This document shows positions 10,673 through 23,470 of a DNA stretch of 64,000 nucleotides, in pieces. A program made the position numbers and the translations under genes. Positions within the stretch are counted from its first letter, which is position 1. Each line of letters begins with the position of its first letter. The stretch spans positions 233,157,792 to 233,221,791 of the forward strand of contig NC_133649.1 of assembly GCF_009905375.1 (NCBI RefSeq), written 5' to 3'. This stretch comes from Apium graveolens. Its lineage: Eukaryota > Streptophyta > Magnoliopsida > Apiales > Apiaceae. Below the pieces are notes generated by a model. It saw only the letters and a program-made list of their open reading frames with translations, did no database searches and was not told the DNA's origin.

Positions 10673-11467
10673 TCATGGCTTATACTTGACGTCGAATTCT
10701 CCCAACTCTATTGCCCACTTAATCAGCCTTCCACTAGCCTTGGGACTATGAATGATATTTCTCAGGGGTTGATTTGTTAACACCTCAATCTTGTGAGTCT
10801 GAAAGTAAGGACGTAACTTTCTCGAAGCCATTACCAAGGCTAGAGCAAATTTCTCAATAGTTGAATAATTCAACTCAGCACCATGCATAATTTTGCTGAC
10901 ATAGTATACGGGTTTCTGGATTTCCAGTTCCTCCTTAACCAATACAACGCTCAAGGCATTCTCTGAAACGACCAAGTATAAGTATAAAACTTCATTCAAA
11001 GTTGGCTTGGCCAACAACGGGGCCTGGGCCATATATTTCTTTAATTCCTCGAATGCCTCCTGGCTTTCCTCACTCCATTGAAAATCTTTGACCTTCTTTA
11101 AGGATTTGAAGAACGACAAGCACTTGTCTCCTGACTTGGAGATGAATCGTCCTAGCGCAGCAACCCTTCCTGTGAGCTTCTGAACATCTTTGACAGTTTT
11201 TGGTTGCTCCATGTCCAGGATTGCCTTTATCTTATCGGGGTTGGCCTCGATCCCTCTCTTGGAGACCATCAATCCCAAAAAATTTCCAGATCCTACTCCA
11301 AAAGCACACTTCGTAGGATTTAACATCATTTTATGGCACCTCAGGACCTCGAAAGCTTCCCTCAAATGGGTTATATGATCAATCTTTACTAGACTCTTGA
11401 CTAACATGTCATCAACATAGACTTCCATAGTCTTGCCAATAAGATCCTTAAAAATTTTATTTACCAA
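10673..11467 (-). pseudogene. Gypsy E reverse transcriptase C-half and RNase H
   Basis: Contains the polymerase active site EVYVDDMLVKS, the thumb and connection regions (GFMVSKRGIEANPDKI-type, here GLMVSKRGIEANPDKI) and the Ty3-type RNase H (LYLYLVVSENALSVVLV, YYVSKIMHGAELNYS, EVLTNQPLRNI). The first RNase H has lost typical acids (LYLYLV in place of a D-containing motif), as seen in elements with a second RNase H. It joins the upstream frame across a single in-frame TGA at about 11480 (GLKNA, stop, ATYQRLV). Confidence 0.9.
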
Positions 11468-11482
11468 CCTTTGATAGGTGGC

Positions 11483-12880
11483 TCATGCATTCTTGAGACC
11501 AAATGCCATAACAAGATAACAATAAACACCAAAGTCAGTGATGAATGATACCTTTGGAATGTCGTCCTTATGCATCTTGATCTGATTGTATCCAATAAAT
11601 CCATCCATGAAGCTCAGCATCTCATGCCCAGCAGTGGCATCTATCAAAGTATCGATCCTTGGTAACGGGAAGCAGTCCTTAGGACAGGCATCATTTAGAT
11701 CAGTGAAGTCCACACACATCCCCCATTTTCCATTGGCCTTCTTCACCATTACAGGGTTTTCTAACCACTCCGGAAATTGAATCTCCTCAATGAAACCAGC
11801 CTCTAAGAGCTTCTCCACTTCCTTTTTTATAGCTTCTTGCCTTTCTGGAGCAAAACTTCTTTTCTTTTGTTTCACTGTCTTCCGATTTGGGTCCATATCC
11901 AGCTTGTGAGTAATCAGTTCTGGGTCTATGCCAGGCATATCAGCTGCTGACCATGCAAATACGTTACTATTTTCTTGCAAAAATTTCACCAACTTCCCTC
12001 TAAGGGGCTCCTCGAGCGTGGCTCCAATAAAGGTTACCTTCTCAGGATCTTCGGGGGCTAAAGGAACTGAAATCAAGTCTTCTGCTGGCTTTCCTCTTTT
12101 CTCATCATTCTCTCGGATATCCATATCTTCAATAGGAAGAACCTGCCCCCCAACTCCATCTGCCCTCAAAGAGGCTACATAACAACTTCTAGCCATTTTT
12201 TGATCTCCTCTCTCTTCTCCAATCCCATTTCGGGTGGGAAACTTCATAACTGAATGGTAGGAAGAAGGGACTGCCTTGAAGGTATGTATCCCCGTTCTCC
12301 CCATGATAGCATTATAAGTTGAACTAGCCTTTACCACCACAAAGTCCAACATCTGTGTTTCTAGCTTTGGTTCCTGACCTATGGTGGTTGGCAACTTGAT
12401 TATCCCTTCCACGGGGTACTCTACTCCCGCAAATCCATATATCGGTATATCGGTCGGGGTTAGTTGAGAATCATTATAACCCATCCTTAAAAAGGTGTCA
12501 TGGAGCAAGATATCCACCGAAGCACCATTATCCACTAGGACTCTCTTGATCGGGCAATTTCCTATTATCGGTGTTATGACCAGCGGGTCGTCATGAGGAA
12601 ATTTCACACCCTCTAGGTCAGAATCATCAAAAGTCAATGTTACTTCTGTCCTGTCCCTCTTTGGGGCTTCTCCAACAATATGCATAACCTCCCTGGCATA
12701 AGCTTTCCTGGAGTTCTTGGATAATCCAGCAGCAGTCGGTCCTCCAAAAATCATATTTATTACGGGCCCTCGGGGTCGTGGTCCTCCAAAGATCGTATTT
12801 ATCACCGGTCCCCTGATCGTCTTGGTCCCTCCTACGATCTTCGAAGTTCTTTCTTCCATTGTTATTCCTATCCCCTTCAT
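11483..12880 (-). pseudogene. Gypsy E protease and reverse transcriptase N-half
   Basis: One open frame of 465 codons. The aspartic protease motif VLVDNGASVDILL is near residue 115. The reverse transcriptase begins around residue 300 (KKRSFAPERQEAIKKEVEKL, VKKANGKWGMCVDFTDLN, CPKDCFPLPRIDTLID, SFMDGFIGYNQIKM), with the first catalytic Asp in the FMDGF motif. Ends at a TGA where relatives read Gly (GLKNAG). Near the start, RGPVIN(T/M)IFGGP is duplicated in tandem. Confidence 0.9.
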
Positions 12881-12908
12881 CTCCAGTGTATTTGTTCAAT
12901 CTCCCTTT

Positions 12909-14518
12909 TCAAATGAGGAACTCAATTTCATCTTTCAGTTGTCTACACTCATCGGTGTCATGACCAACATCTTTGTGAAATCTGCAATACTTTCTATTAT
13001 CTAGCTTAGCAGGATCAGCCTTCAAGGGCTTAGGCCAACGAATATCTCGATCTTTCTTCATTTCCATCAAGATCTGGCTTCTAGGAGCATTCAGCTTAGC
13101 ATATTTAGTGAACTTTTGCCCAGGTCCTCCCTTCTTAGGGGTTGAATCAGGGTTTTGCTCGGTTCTAGGATACTTGTCCTTAGCAATATATTCCATATCA
13201 GTTTTCCGCTTCTTGCCTCCAGTGGGCTCGTTGCTCACTACTGTCTTCCTCATGCTTTCTTCCACCTTAATGTACTTCCCTGCCCTATCTTGGAGCTGCA
13301 ACATGCTTTCAGGGGGGCGCTTGGCCAAGCACATCTTGAAGAACTCATCCCTAGTTCCTTGTTGTAATGCTATCATGGCTACCTTATCATCAAGGTCCGG
13401 GACTTTTAAACCCTCCTTTGTGAAACAAATCAGGTAGTCTCTCAAGGATTCCTTTGTTCCCTGCACAATGCTCATAAGAGATGCCGAACTTTTATCATGC
13501 ACTCTCCCACTGATGAACTGTTTAATAAAAGCCTAACTTAATTCCCTAAACGACCCAATAGAGTTTGGGGGCAAACGACTATACCACCTTTGAGCCATAC
13601 CCGACAGGGTTTGAGGAAAGGCCCGACACTTAATAGCATCATTCACGGGCTGCAACAGCAGTGCATTAGAGAATGTCCTAACATGATTAGCGGGATCTTC
13701 CGTGCCATCATAAGCTTTGATAGTTGGCATCTTGAACTTTCTTGAGATATGGGCATTCATTATTTCTTCAGTGAAGGGTGGAGTAGGATCATCAGGATCT
13801 CCAAGAGGAAGAAGATTGCTTGGATCAGCCATTGGGACAACAGCCCTTCTCTGTATTGGACCATCCAGGTCTATGATAGGAGGAGGGTTTCTCCCCCTAG
13901 GAGGTAGTGGGGGTCTGGTGGTCTGGTGCGCCTCAAAGTCGCGCCTCAGCCTTTGAATCTCAGCCTCGTGAGCCCCGATCCTCTCCTACACTTCTTGGGG
14001 ATTCGTCCCTTGGGTGCTTCTAGGACGTTGGCTACCATCAGCCATCGACTCTTTGCCAGCACGTCTCCTTCTTGGGGCTACTTCATCATCCGAAGATTCG
14101 GAGTCTCTCTCAGTGTAAGGACCAAAAATTTCCTGATCCTCAGGGATAGGAGCCAAACCTCATATGTAGGGGGCGATTGCCCTCGTGCTTCACTTCGTCC
14201 AGCATGTCCACTTCCTCCAACCTTGGGATAAAGGGGCATCCCATAAGAGGGGTTAGTAGCCACAACAGTTGAATACTCATACCTGATGGGTCGAGAATTC
14301 ACAGGTGCATATAGTTGTTGAACTTGGGGATTCGTACCTTGAATAGCCGAGGGAATCGTCCCTTGTGGCTGAGATTCAGTTACCCCTATCTGGGCTTCTC
14401 CTTGAGTGACTGCATAAGTTGAATGAGGAGGTACCTCCACGGTTGATGAAATCACTTGGGTTGTCCCCGATGGTGTTTCTTCCTCAAGAGCTCTAATTGT
14501 TCTCCGTGTTCTCGCCAT
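12909..14518 (-). pseudogene. Gypsy E gag
   Basis: Gag packages the element RNA. Start ATG at 14516-14518 (MARTRRTIRALEEETPSGTT). The capsid-like core lies at about 13780-13500 (FKMPTIKAYDGTEDPANHVR, then TLSGMAQRWYSRLPPNSI). A CHCC-like zinc motif occurs near 12945 (CRFHKDVGHDTDECRQL). Broken by a frameshift near 14100 and stops near 13990 and 13520. The frame downstream shifts into the protease frame near 12890. Confidence 0.85.
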
Positions 14519-14534
14519 GGTTGTTGTTGTGCTT

Positions 14535-14550
14535 TCCCACAGATGGCGCC
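14535..14550 (-). other. Gypsy E primer-binding site
   Basis: Minus strand reads TTTGGCGCCATCTGTGGGA directly after the 5' LTR end (...ATAACA). The TGGCGCC core is usual for plant Ty3/gypsy elements. I do not assign the tRNA. Confidence 0.6.
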
Positions 14551-14553
14551 AAA

Positions 14554-15136
14554 TGTTATGGATTAAAAACTAAGATATATAATTGCTGTATTTATTACTA
14601 AGGAACGTGAGCTTCGAGGCTCGATTTGACTGCTCTTATGTTTCGTGACTCAATCTGCCTTAATAAGATGCCTACGTACCTTACTGATTGCCAATGATCA
14701 AGTAAAAAATGTAGTTCTGATTTGTGGGGGTGAGACCCCTTATATAGATGTTGGGAGTCCTTGAATTGGACTTGGGTTTAGAGACTTGGTGGTCAAGTCT
14801 CAGAATTAGAGTGGACTTGGGAGTCCTAGGAAGTATGAGGCTGATTCCTTATCCCATGAGGTTCCTTCGAGGCCAATCTACAAGGATTTATATCCCCATT
14901 AGGACTTATCTTAATAGCTGTTTTTCTCCCTTATTAATTAATTACGAAATTAATTAATATTCAGGGTTTTGGGCCTTCTTTGTTCCATCAGGCCTGATCT
15001 GGTCCATCAGGCCTGATCAATGTGTTAACCTTTTTGGTCTGAATATCATACATCTTCTTATCGGGCCTTGCAGCCCTAATCATGTGTAATTAATATAACA
15101 TTAACTACGTAATCAGGATTTATTTATTCCCTATCA
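14554..15136 (-). repeat. Gypsy E 5' LTR
   Basis: 583 bp with TG...CA ends. On the minus strand a TATA box (CTATATAAGGGG; plus positions about 14735-14747) gives the element's sense promoter. The segment missing from the 3' LTR holds two 12-bp palindromes, atcaggcctgat, at 14987-14998 and 15006-15017. Confidence 0.9.
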
Positions 15137-15722
15137 AATATAGTGTTTACTACAATCAAATCGAATATAAGAACTCAAGTAACAGAACACGGATTTTATT
15201 CAGCACAATAAACTCTGTTACAAAGAACTGTTCTCTCTCAGTGATGAACAAATTATCACGAGAGCTACTAGGGTTACAATGAATAATAATCTCGATTAAG
15301 ATAACACATATAGTGTAAACCCTATGTTGTGTTTATATAGACACACAGTTATAAGATAATCTTCTAACTGATATCAAATATGATTCTGCATCCTAAAATA
15401 TATCAACTAGTTATCTTTTCTTCCAAGTATTCTATTCTTCATAGAATTCTTCTCCATGCATATCTCTTCTTATGTTTGTCTTGATCTTCTTTCCTTTCAA
15501 TCAGCCGCCTTCCTTATCTGAACGTCTTCTTAAGTCCTGATATTATCTCCAGATAAATATCTTCTGATAACTTAAGTTCTGATAACTTAAGTTCTGATAT
15601 CTTAAGTCCTGACTTCAGTATAAATACTAATTTCCAGTTAAGTCCTGATTTGTCATGTTAGTTAAGATCTGAAAACTAAACACAAATCATCATTAGTCAT
15701 GACATCACAAATATATCTAAAA
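15137..15722 (-). repeat. Copia B 3' LTR, main part
   Basis: Continues B's 3' LTR after the gypsy insertion. The first five bases (aatat) are E's right duplication. 15142-15722 plus 4482-4518 totals 618 bp, exactly the length of B's other LTR (43919-44536). The outer end has mutated from taaca to taaaa. The polypurine tract atctcccccaacttgt (minus: ACAAGTTGGGGGAGAT) follows at 15723-15738. Confidence 0.9.
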
Positions 15723-15738
15723 ATCTCCCCCAACTTGT

Positions 15739-15930
15739 AAATTAGCATAATATACAAGTTCAATAGATATTTGATGATGTCAAAAACATTAAGTACAAAT
15801 GCATGAGAATTTGACTAGATAACGACAACTTACAGTCCTTACAACTTTACAATCCTTAAAGTCTGATATCAGCTTCAGTCTGTATATACTTCAGAATTTA
15901 AGCAGTTGTAGATCTTTGACTTGGCTTCAA
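15739..15930 (-). other. Copia B spacer between third ORF and 3' LTR
   Basis: Non-coding; similar on the minus strand to 1389-1580 (D) and 36350-36536 (A). Confidence 0.7.
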
Positions 15931-18900
15931 TTTCTGATCTCTTTGATGTCAGGAGTTATTCTGAGATAATTCCTTAACATACTTCTCTCAGCATATTCAA
16001 GTTCATTGACCATCCTCCTATTAGCATTTTTCAGTTCAACTGTATCTTTACCAGTTTGAAAGATAGTATCCCTGAGATTATTTATTTTAGCTTTTCTTAT
16101 ATCCTGATCCAGTCTGATGATATAGGCTTTATCAGATTCTAGATTGAATTCAAGTCCCTTAATACCAGAAAATTAAGTGATGATTTTAGCAGTATTAGGC
16201 TTCATTTCAACAATATCTCCACTGTGAGATCTATACTAATGATAGTATGGGCTGTCAGACTTTACAGAGTAAAGTTTCTTCTGTCTTTGAATATTGATTT
16301 TAAATAACCTGCAAAACCATCTATTGATCTGTTTTTCACTTGAAGTAGAAATAGAACATGTTCCATTTCTTCAAAATACTTCAATGGAATAGCATTCTTC
16401 CTGATCTGGAATACCCTCCCATCTGTCATAAAATATAACATGATATCTTCTTTCAAAATAGAGTGGTAAACCATTTGTACAGATTCAAGTTGATTCAATC
16501 TTTCAGGAGTTGCTCCTACTCCTGGTTCACTTAAGGAAGTTTGATCATTGGTAGTGTTGTGTATTCTCTTCTCTTTAGAACTACCCAATCCTGATTTATC
16601 TCTTGCTTCCTTTCCTTGAACAACTCTTGCTTCAAAACCACTTGATGTAGTCTTCAAAAATTTAGTCTGTTGAGCTTTTGTGAATCCTGGTAGTAACATC
16701 TTTGAAGGTTTAACATGAGCCATGTCAGAGGTTTCCTTTTCTTTATCTTCTGATATCAAGCCAACTTGAGCTATGTTAGAGGTTGATTGCTTCACTATAA
16801 TATCAGAATTTACTAAGTCCTGATCTTGAACAACATGAGCTCTGTGAGAGGTTGTTTGAATATCCTTTTTCTTCAAAATCAGACTAGTATCTTCATCAAA
16901 TTTTGTCTCCAGATCCATGATTGGAATATATACCTTTACAGGTTCATCAATTTTTGCTTTGCCCATGGATCTTAGATCTACCTCCACTTGTGATTTGGCT
17001 TTGGTTGCCTCAGAATTTGTCTTTTCCTTAATCACAATACCCTTAGGCTTTGGAAGTTTCTTTTCAACAATAAAAGCTTCAGACTTGAATTTGACATTTT
17101 CTGCTTTAAGTCCGGCTTCTTCTTCCTTTAGACTTTCAAAGTCCATTCATGGATTTTCTTTAAGAAATAATCTCTTTGAAATTTCTTCATCCAGCTTCTG
17201 TAACTTTGGGTCTTGATAGTAAACTATTGATTCCTTCCCTTTGAGCTTCATTTTCTTCATAAACTCTTGACTTCCACCATGTGTAAGAACATCAGGCTTT
17301 GTCAGAACTTGTTTACCAGAATTTATTCTTCTATCAGCATAAGAGCCTGATCTCTGTATAGAAGTTTCAGTTGTCCTTGATGAAGAACCTTTACCTTGAC
17401 CATGACCTCTACCCTTTTCAGAGTTTCCCTGGTCATCATTTCCATCATCCATACCCTTCAGTACTTGACTAGATTTGCATTTGGACTTAATCACTTTCTC
17501 CCCCTTTTTGGCATCAGCAGGTAGAAGAAGAGAGACAAGCAATTCCACTGAGGATTGGATCTCATTGAGTTGAGTTTGCTGAGAAGCTTGATTCTTTAGA
17601 ATTTCAGAAATCTGACCTTGTTGCTTCTCCTGAGTCTTTCCAATATACCCAATTCGGTCAAAGGTTGGCTTGAAAAATCTGTTTTTTTCTAATTTTACAT
17701 TCATATCTTGCTGGATCAGTGATTCTTGAATTTTGTTCACCTCGTCATGAGTTATTGAGTGTTGACCTTGAAGGTGCCTGGTACTCAATGTAGTAACTCT
17801 AAGATGTGCCTTGAAATCATCATTTATCAGCATTTCATCAGCCTTAGCCAGGTGCTCAGCAAGATTTTTTTTAGTAGGAACAAAACTAACTGTGTTCCAT
17901 TCCTTAGTCCACTCCTTTCCTTTAGGAGTTTCACTCCAAGGTACTGGTGCATCCTCTCTAACAAAATTCTTGATCAAATCAACTTTATTAACTGTTTATT
18001 GAGGTGCATGTCCTGAAGGACCAGCTACATCAGCATCTAGATTAGTAGCAGCTTCACCAGTAGATTCAGCATTGTCAGCATCAGAACTTACAGAGCCTGC
18101 AGTATCAGCATCCTCTGATAAAATAACAGTATGTGAGGCTATAGAGGATTCAACATCATCCTCTAAATTCTGATCTGCAACTAAGTTCTGATCAACATCC
18201 AAATTTTGATGCCCACCTAAAATCTGATCTTCATCATCTAGATTCAGAATTGGTGTTGTTGGAATATTGGCATTGAAATCAGCATCCAAAATTGGTGTTG
18301 TTGGTGGAGTGAGTTGAGTTGGTGGAGCTTCCAAGTACAGAACCTCAGGCACAACCAAGTTATGTATGTCTATTTCAGCACTTGTACCTGGGTCTTCAGC
18401 ATATACTGGATCAATTATAGGAGACACAGGAGGTGTAGACACTTGCTCTGGAATATCCTCTTGCTCTTGAATAGGAGACTTTTGAGCTTGAGTAAAGTCT
18501 GATTCAGCAGTGGGAAGTAATTCAATTACTATAGGTTCTGTTGGGATCAGAGATTCCCGACCCCCTTCCTTAGCTGCTGCTTCCAGAACTTCTTCAGAGT
18601 GTGATGATTCACTTATAGCCCTCCTGGCTCTTTGCTTTTTAAGTCTCTTTGCTGAAGTTGAGACTTTGGGAGCTTCATCATCATAATTTAGTTTGCTAAG
18701 CCTTTTGAGAGACCTAGAACTCCCAGTTTCAGTATCTTTCTGAGAAGAGATCTTCTCAGCTTCTACAACAACAGGTTCTGATATAGGAACATGTTCTTCA
18801 TTATCTGACTCATCTCTCAGAATAATTATCCTTCTCTTCTATTGAGACTGGGGTACTATCTTAGTACTCTTGGGTTTTGAAGATGAAGGCTTCACTGGAT

Positions 18901-19915
18901 GTGCTGAAGGTTGAGGTTGAGATGACTGTGTTGGTTGGTAATATGTCCTGATGGAGGGTTGAGTTGGTTGAGATTGAGAAGTTTGAGGTGTTTGTGTAGT
19001 TGTGGTAGGTGCAGATAGAGATTCGGTTGGTTGTGATGAGTTGGTGGGTTGGACATCAGGATAGACAGATGTATATGCTTGTGGATCAGCATTTACCATG
19101 ATCTATTTTACTGACTGAGGAATCTGTAAGGGTCTCAGCACTTGTTTCTTATTGTTAGCATTTAACAAATCATTAAAAGCCCTTTTTGCAAGCTTAAAAG
19201 GTGGAATGAAATCACTGGCTAGTGGGGGCTCATTAGCACAACAAAAAGTATATATAAGCTAACAGAATCTAGCAAAGTATACTACATTCCTATCCTCTGT
19301 CATCCTATCCCCTATGAAACCTAGCACAGCACTTGCAAAATCAAAATGAGTTTGATGGATAAGGGCATACCCGATTTGCTGACTCGTGATGGGAATAACA
19401 TCAAAGTTGGAGCATTTATTGCCGAATGCCTTAGTGATACAATCAAAGAAAAAGCTTCATTCCTTTCTGATATTTGATCTTTTCAGTTGACCCAGCTTTC
19501 CCAAACTTTTCTCATAGCCTAGACTGGCCATAAGCTGCTGTACAATAGGATCCTCCACTGTTGAGAATGTACAACCTTCAGGTAAGTGGAGAGCTTTATG
19601 AACTGCTCCTGGAGTAACCACATGTTTGACATCTCCTGATGTAAAAATGATGCTTGGTGAACCAGCAGCACCACCATTATCAAAAAACCCAGTTCGCCAA
19701 AATGTCAGCACGTGTTTGCTTGAAATAGTTTGAGGTTGGGTCAAAGCATACCCAATCTCACTATTGGCTAATAAATCTTGCACAAAGTGCAGATCTGATG
19801 GAGCTTTAGCCTTATTCAAGATTGAGAAGTGGAACAAACCTTTACACCTGTCAGCCATGCAGCAGTTAAGGAAAAAGTTAATGGGCACGGTAAATAAGTA
19901 ATGATTACATTGCAT
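15931..19915 (-). pseudogene. Copia B third ORF
   Basis: Full-length homologue of A's third ORF in minus orientation, broken by several stops and frameshifts. From the N-terminal side: domain with YALTQPQTISSKHVLTFWRTG, LPEGCTFSTVEDP and GYEKSLGKLGQLKR (19800-19450); Pro/Ser/Thr/Gln-rich linker (about 19090-18850); acidic segment (18440-18000); LAKADEMLINDDFKAHLRVT and a coiled coil rich in Gln (EKQQGQISEILKNQASQQTQ) ending AKKGEKVI (17830-17480); the C-terminal domain to about 15931. One TGA separates ENP from MDFESL near 17147. The start region is missing: A's TATA, leader and ATG (about 32380-32620) have no counterpart here. Function unknown. Confidence 0.75.
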
Positions 19916-20107
19916 GTTCAGTTTTGAAAAAAAAAATTGTTCCCACTAAACAAATGATTATTACTGCTTTATCTCACATAAACCGATATTCTGTAAAAAT
20001 ATGATCGTTCAAGTAATGACCAAAAATAAATCAAGTAGATAAATACTGCCACGTCAGCATCAGAACTTGAATATTATCAGAATTTAAAAGTCATCAGAAT
20101 ATGGCTC
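19916..20107 (-). other. Copia B spacer upstream of the third ORF
   Basis: Matches A's spacer just before its third ORF. It joins, across the insertion of A, to 37169-38170. The last five bases (ggctc, 20103-20107) are the left target duplication of A. Relative to A, about 0.9 kb including the 89-aa ORF is absent at this point. Confidence 0.75.
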
Positions 20108-20712
20108 TGTTAGATATATTTGATAATGTCATGTCTAATATGATTTATGTTTAGTTTTCAGATCTTACTTAAACAGGACAAATCAGTACTTAACTGAAAT
20201 CATCACTTATACTGAAGTCAGAACTTGAGTCATCAGTACTTAAGGTTCAGGAGATATTTATCAGAAGATAATATCAGGACTTAAAGGAAATATTCAGATA
20301 AGGAAGGCAGCTGATTAAAGGAAGAGAAGATCTAGACAAATGTAAGAAGAGATATGCATGAAAAAGGAATTTCGTGAAGAATGGAATACTTGGAAAAAAA
20401 GATATCTGATTGATATATTTTAGGAAGCAGAATTATATTCCATATCAATTAGCGATTATCTTATAACTGTGTAGTATATAAACACAGACATAGGGTTTAC
20501 ACTATAAGTGTTGTTATTATCGAGCAGATTATTTATTGTAACCCTAGCAGCTCTCGTGATATTTGTTCATCACTGAGAGAAGACAGTTTCATACTGTAAC
20601 AGAGTTTATTGTTTTGAATAAAGTTTATTTTCTATTACTTGAGTTATTAGAGTTCGATTTGATTGTGCTATACACTGTATTCATCCCCCTCTACAGTGTG
20701 TGTGACCTAACA
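20108..20712 (+). repeat. Copia A 5' LTR
   Basis: 605 bp, tgttagatat...acctaaca. TATA box tatataaa at 20475-20482. Upstream U3 carries TCAGTACTTA (20183-20192, 20233-20242) and TCAGAACTT (20218-20226). It is near-identical to the 3' LTR with scattered substitutions. Confidence 0.95.
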
Positions 20713-20714
20713 AG

Positions 20715-20726
20715 TGGTATCAGAGC
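20715..20726 (+). other. Copia A primer-binding site (initiator Met tRNA)
   Basis: tggtatcagagc, two bases after the LTR: the standard plant copia primer site complementary to the 3' end of initiator Met tRNA. Confidence 0.95.
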
Positions 20727-20768
20727 CTATCTGTTAACACACAAACAGTTTAAGATCCAAAAACAATC

Positions 20769-21931
20769 ATGTCTGAAGTAGAAACTCTAACTAAGCCCAC
20801 CAAAACTGAAGAACCTCCAAAGACACAAATCCATAGCCGATATGAGGCTATTAGAGTTCCCATATTGAGATCATCTGAATATCCCATATGGAAGGTGAGG
20901 ATGACTATGTTTATGGAAGCTACAGATCCAGAATATCTTGATAGAATCAAGGAAGGGCCTCACAAACCAACCAAGCTCGCTGTTGCAGTTGCAGGTGAAG
21001 CAGCAAAGTCAGTACCAAAGGAGAAGATTGACTACACTGCTGAAGATATCGCATCAATTGCTAAGGATGCTAAGGTACAACACTTACTGCATAGTGCCAT
21101 TGATAATGTAATATCAAACAGGGTAATAAACTGCAAGACTGCAAATGAGATATGGGATGCCTTGGAAACAAGATGTCAGGGAACTGATACGATTAAGAAG
21201 AACAGGAAGACAATACTCACTCAAGAGTATGAACACTTTGACTCAAAGGCTAATGAGTCATTGACTGATTTATATGATAGATTTGTCAAACTCTTGAATG
21301 ATTTGTCACTGGTTGATAAGGAGTATGATCTTGAAGATTCAAACCTTAAATTCCTATTGGCTCTTCCTGAAAGCAGAGATTTGAACGCAACAACAATAAG
21401 AGACAACTATAATCTTGATGAAATAACTCTTGATGAAATTTATGGGATGCTCAAGACTCATGAACTTGAGATGGAACAAAGAAGCAAGAGGAAAGGAGGA
21501 AAGTCAAGGACAGTTGCTCTTAAGGCTGAAGAAGAATCCCCCAAGGCACTCACCTCAAGGAAAGGCAAGGGTAAAGCACTCTTCACAAAGTCTGATACTG
21601 AGTCATCAAGTTCTGATAGTGATGATGACTCAGAATCTGAAAGCTTGCCTGAGACGGATGCTGATGAAGAGATGATGAAGCTGTGTGCCCTTATGGTGAA
21701 AGGAATCACAATTAAGGTGAAAGTTTTGATAAGAAAAATTTCAGAAAATCTGAGGGCAAAGGAGGAAAGTCTGACAGAGGAGATTATACAAATGTCAAAT
21801 GCTACAACTGTGGTGAGAAAGGCCACATATCTCCTGATTGCAAGAAAGTGAATAGTGACAAAGGCAAGGCTCTTGTCACAAAGAATAAAAGTTGGATAGA
21901 CACCTCAGATTCTGAAAGTGAGGAGAATTAT
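20769..21931 (+). pseudogene. Copia A gag, N-terminal part
   Basis: ATG at 20769. The UBN2/retrotransposon-gag type fold shows in EYPIWKVRMTMFMEATDPEY, ANEIWDALETRCQGT and FLLALPESRDLNATTI. A Ser/Asp-rich acidic stretch follows (about 21595-21665), then the first zinc knuckle CYNCGEKGHISPDC (21796-21838), which lies in another frame because of a frameshift near 21690-21715. Cut at 21931 by insert F within a codon run that copy B reads as ENYALM-like sequence. Confidence 0.9.
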
Positions 21932-23224
21932 TGTAACGTCTGAAAAATATTATGTATTTATTTTTATCAATAAATAATTATTATGTGATTTTATGTAAAT
22001 TTTGGTGAATTATTTGATAATTGATATTAATATTTGGATGTTTATTTCTTATAAAAATAAGATATTTTTATTTTTAATTATCAAGAATTAAATATAGATA
22101 ATTTTGGTATTTTTATAGTAATTTTGGATTACCATATGATTTTATAAGGATTTATAGAATTTATAATGATTATTTTACATAATTATAAAATTAATTTTTA
22201 GAATCAGAAATCGTCCCACTTCAATTGTTTTTGTATTTTTGCAACCCGAAACTCTTCCGAAAACTCCTTCCTAACCTAATCTGATAATTCTGAACACTTT
22301 CCGTATTTTGACTTTTTCGATCCGGGGTACGGTTTGACATGTACGAGTCCCGGTGTGAAATTTTCGATACGCAAATCATTTTATATATCGATAAGAATTC
22401 ATATTCTCAAAAGATGAGACATTATTATCTTATTTTCGTATAAATTATTTTATAGGAAGCTCTGTTTTGATAATTATCCAAATTTGGTATTAGAATCGTA
22501 TCGTCTTTTCAGTTACTTAACGGCTAAGTAACCTATTTTCGGATCTGATGTGTAAATGTAATTATCAAATTATTAAATAAATAAGATATGTGATGGTTCT
22601 GTCAGCCTTGTGTTGCTATGTTGTTAATTGTGTTTGATTGGTTGGACGCGAAGATTACTTTTATAATTAATTATCGAGCTGTATGAATTTAATTCCGTTT
22701 AAAATGATTTTATTAAATATTTATTCTCATAAATGCTAAAATTGTTCCTAAAATTATTTTTGTTGTTTTATAATTTTATTTATTATTTTTAGGAATTTAT
22801 AAAATTTAAAAATCAATATGTCATTCATTATTTATCTCTAAATGATTTTCTGAGCCCATTTAATTGTAAAATCAGTATTTAATTCCAGAATGCTTCAAAA
22901 ATCATGAAAATTTTATTTTATTAAGTTTGGAATATTTAAAGAATTTCAAAATTATTTCGGAAATATTCTGGCTTTTATCTAACCACATGTGTATTTGTTA
23001 AATTAAAAAGAATACAGGTCCAATGCGCATTTTAAAAATGATTTAAATATCTTGCAAATTTAATTTTATTAACTCCTAATTATTTTGGGATTTTTAAATA
23101 AATTGTTTTCATAAATTTTTGGATTATTTTACCCATTAAACGCTCGTTCAAGTTTAAATTTCGATACAAAAAGGGGTGATAACGGGATTAAAACAAAATT
23201 AACAAATAAAGAAAAAAGAAATTA

Positions 23225-23470
23225 ATATAAAACCTAATCTACCCCCTGTTCGACACCACCGCCTCTTCTTTCTTTCCCCTCCGATCAATCCCTCTGAAAT
23301 CTCTGTCTCTCTCCCGACCTACTCGATCTCTTCCTCCTCTCAAGTCTCTCCTTTCTTGTTCTCCTCTTTTGTTCTCCCTGTGTTCCCCCTTTCTTCCCTC
23401 TCTTCCGGTTTCTGTGATTCCGTTGCCGCCGCCGCCTAGTCCGGTAAGGCTTGGTGGTTCCGATTGCTTC
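23225..23470 (+). promoter_or_regulatory. Leader-like pyrimidine-rich and CG-rich block in insert F
   Basis: In otherwise AT-rich F, this stretch is rich in C and T (cttctttctttcccctccg, ctctgtctctctcccgacc) and then CG (gttgccgccgccgcc), followed by gtaagg at 23443-23448. It looks like a transcribed 5' leader with a possible splice donor, as expected in the R region of a long LTR. Inference only. Confidence 0.35.

Larger units (their letters stand above)
4519..15136 (-). mobile_element. Ty3/gypsy element E, Tat-like, with an extra antisense gene
   Basis: A 10.6-kb element in minus orientation: 5' LTR 14554-15136, primer site, gag, protease, reverse transcriptase, RNase H, a second RNase H, integrase, then a 3.8-kb region with a gene on the opposite strand, a G-rich polypurine tract and the 3' LTR 4519-4919. 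Flanks are aatac (4514-4518) and aatat (15137-15141), one mismatch apart, inside B's LTR. A second RNase H between the first RNase H and integrase, together with a long region after pol carrying an additional ORF, is characteristic of the Tat lineage (Tat, Grande, Retand, Ogre). Gag and pol carry several stops and frameshifts, so the copy is not autonomous. Confidence 0.85.

Noticed and set aside
8760..14518. Plus-strand ORFs over gypsy gag-pol as further antisense genes
   Set aside because: They are mirror frames of coding sequence with no promoter, introns or recognisable domains, unlike the 6528-8432 gene, which has no sense-strand ORF opposite it.
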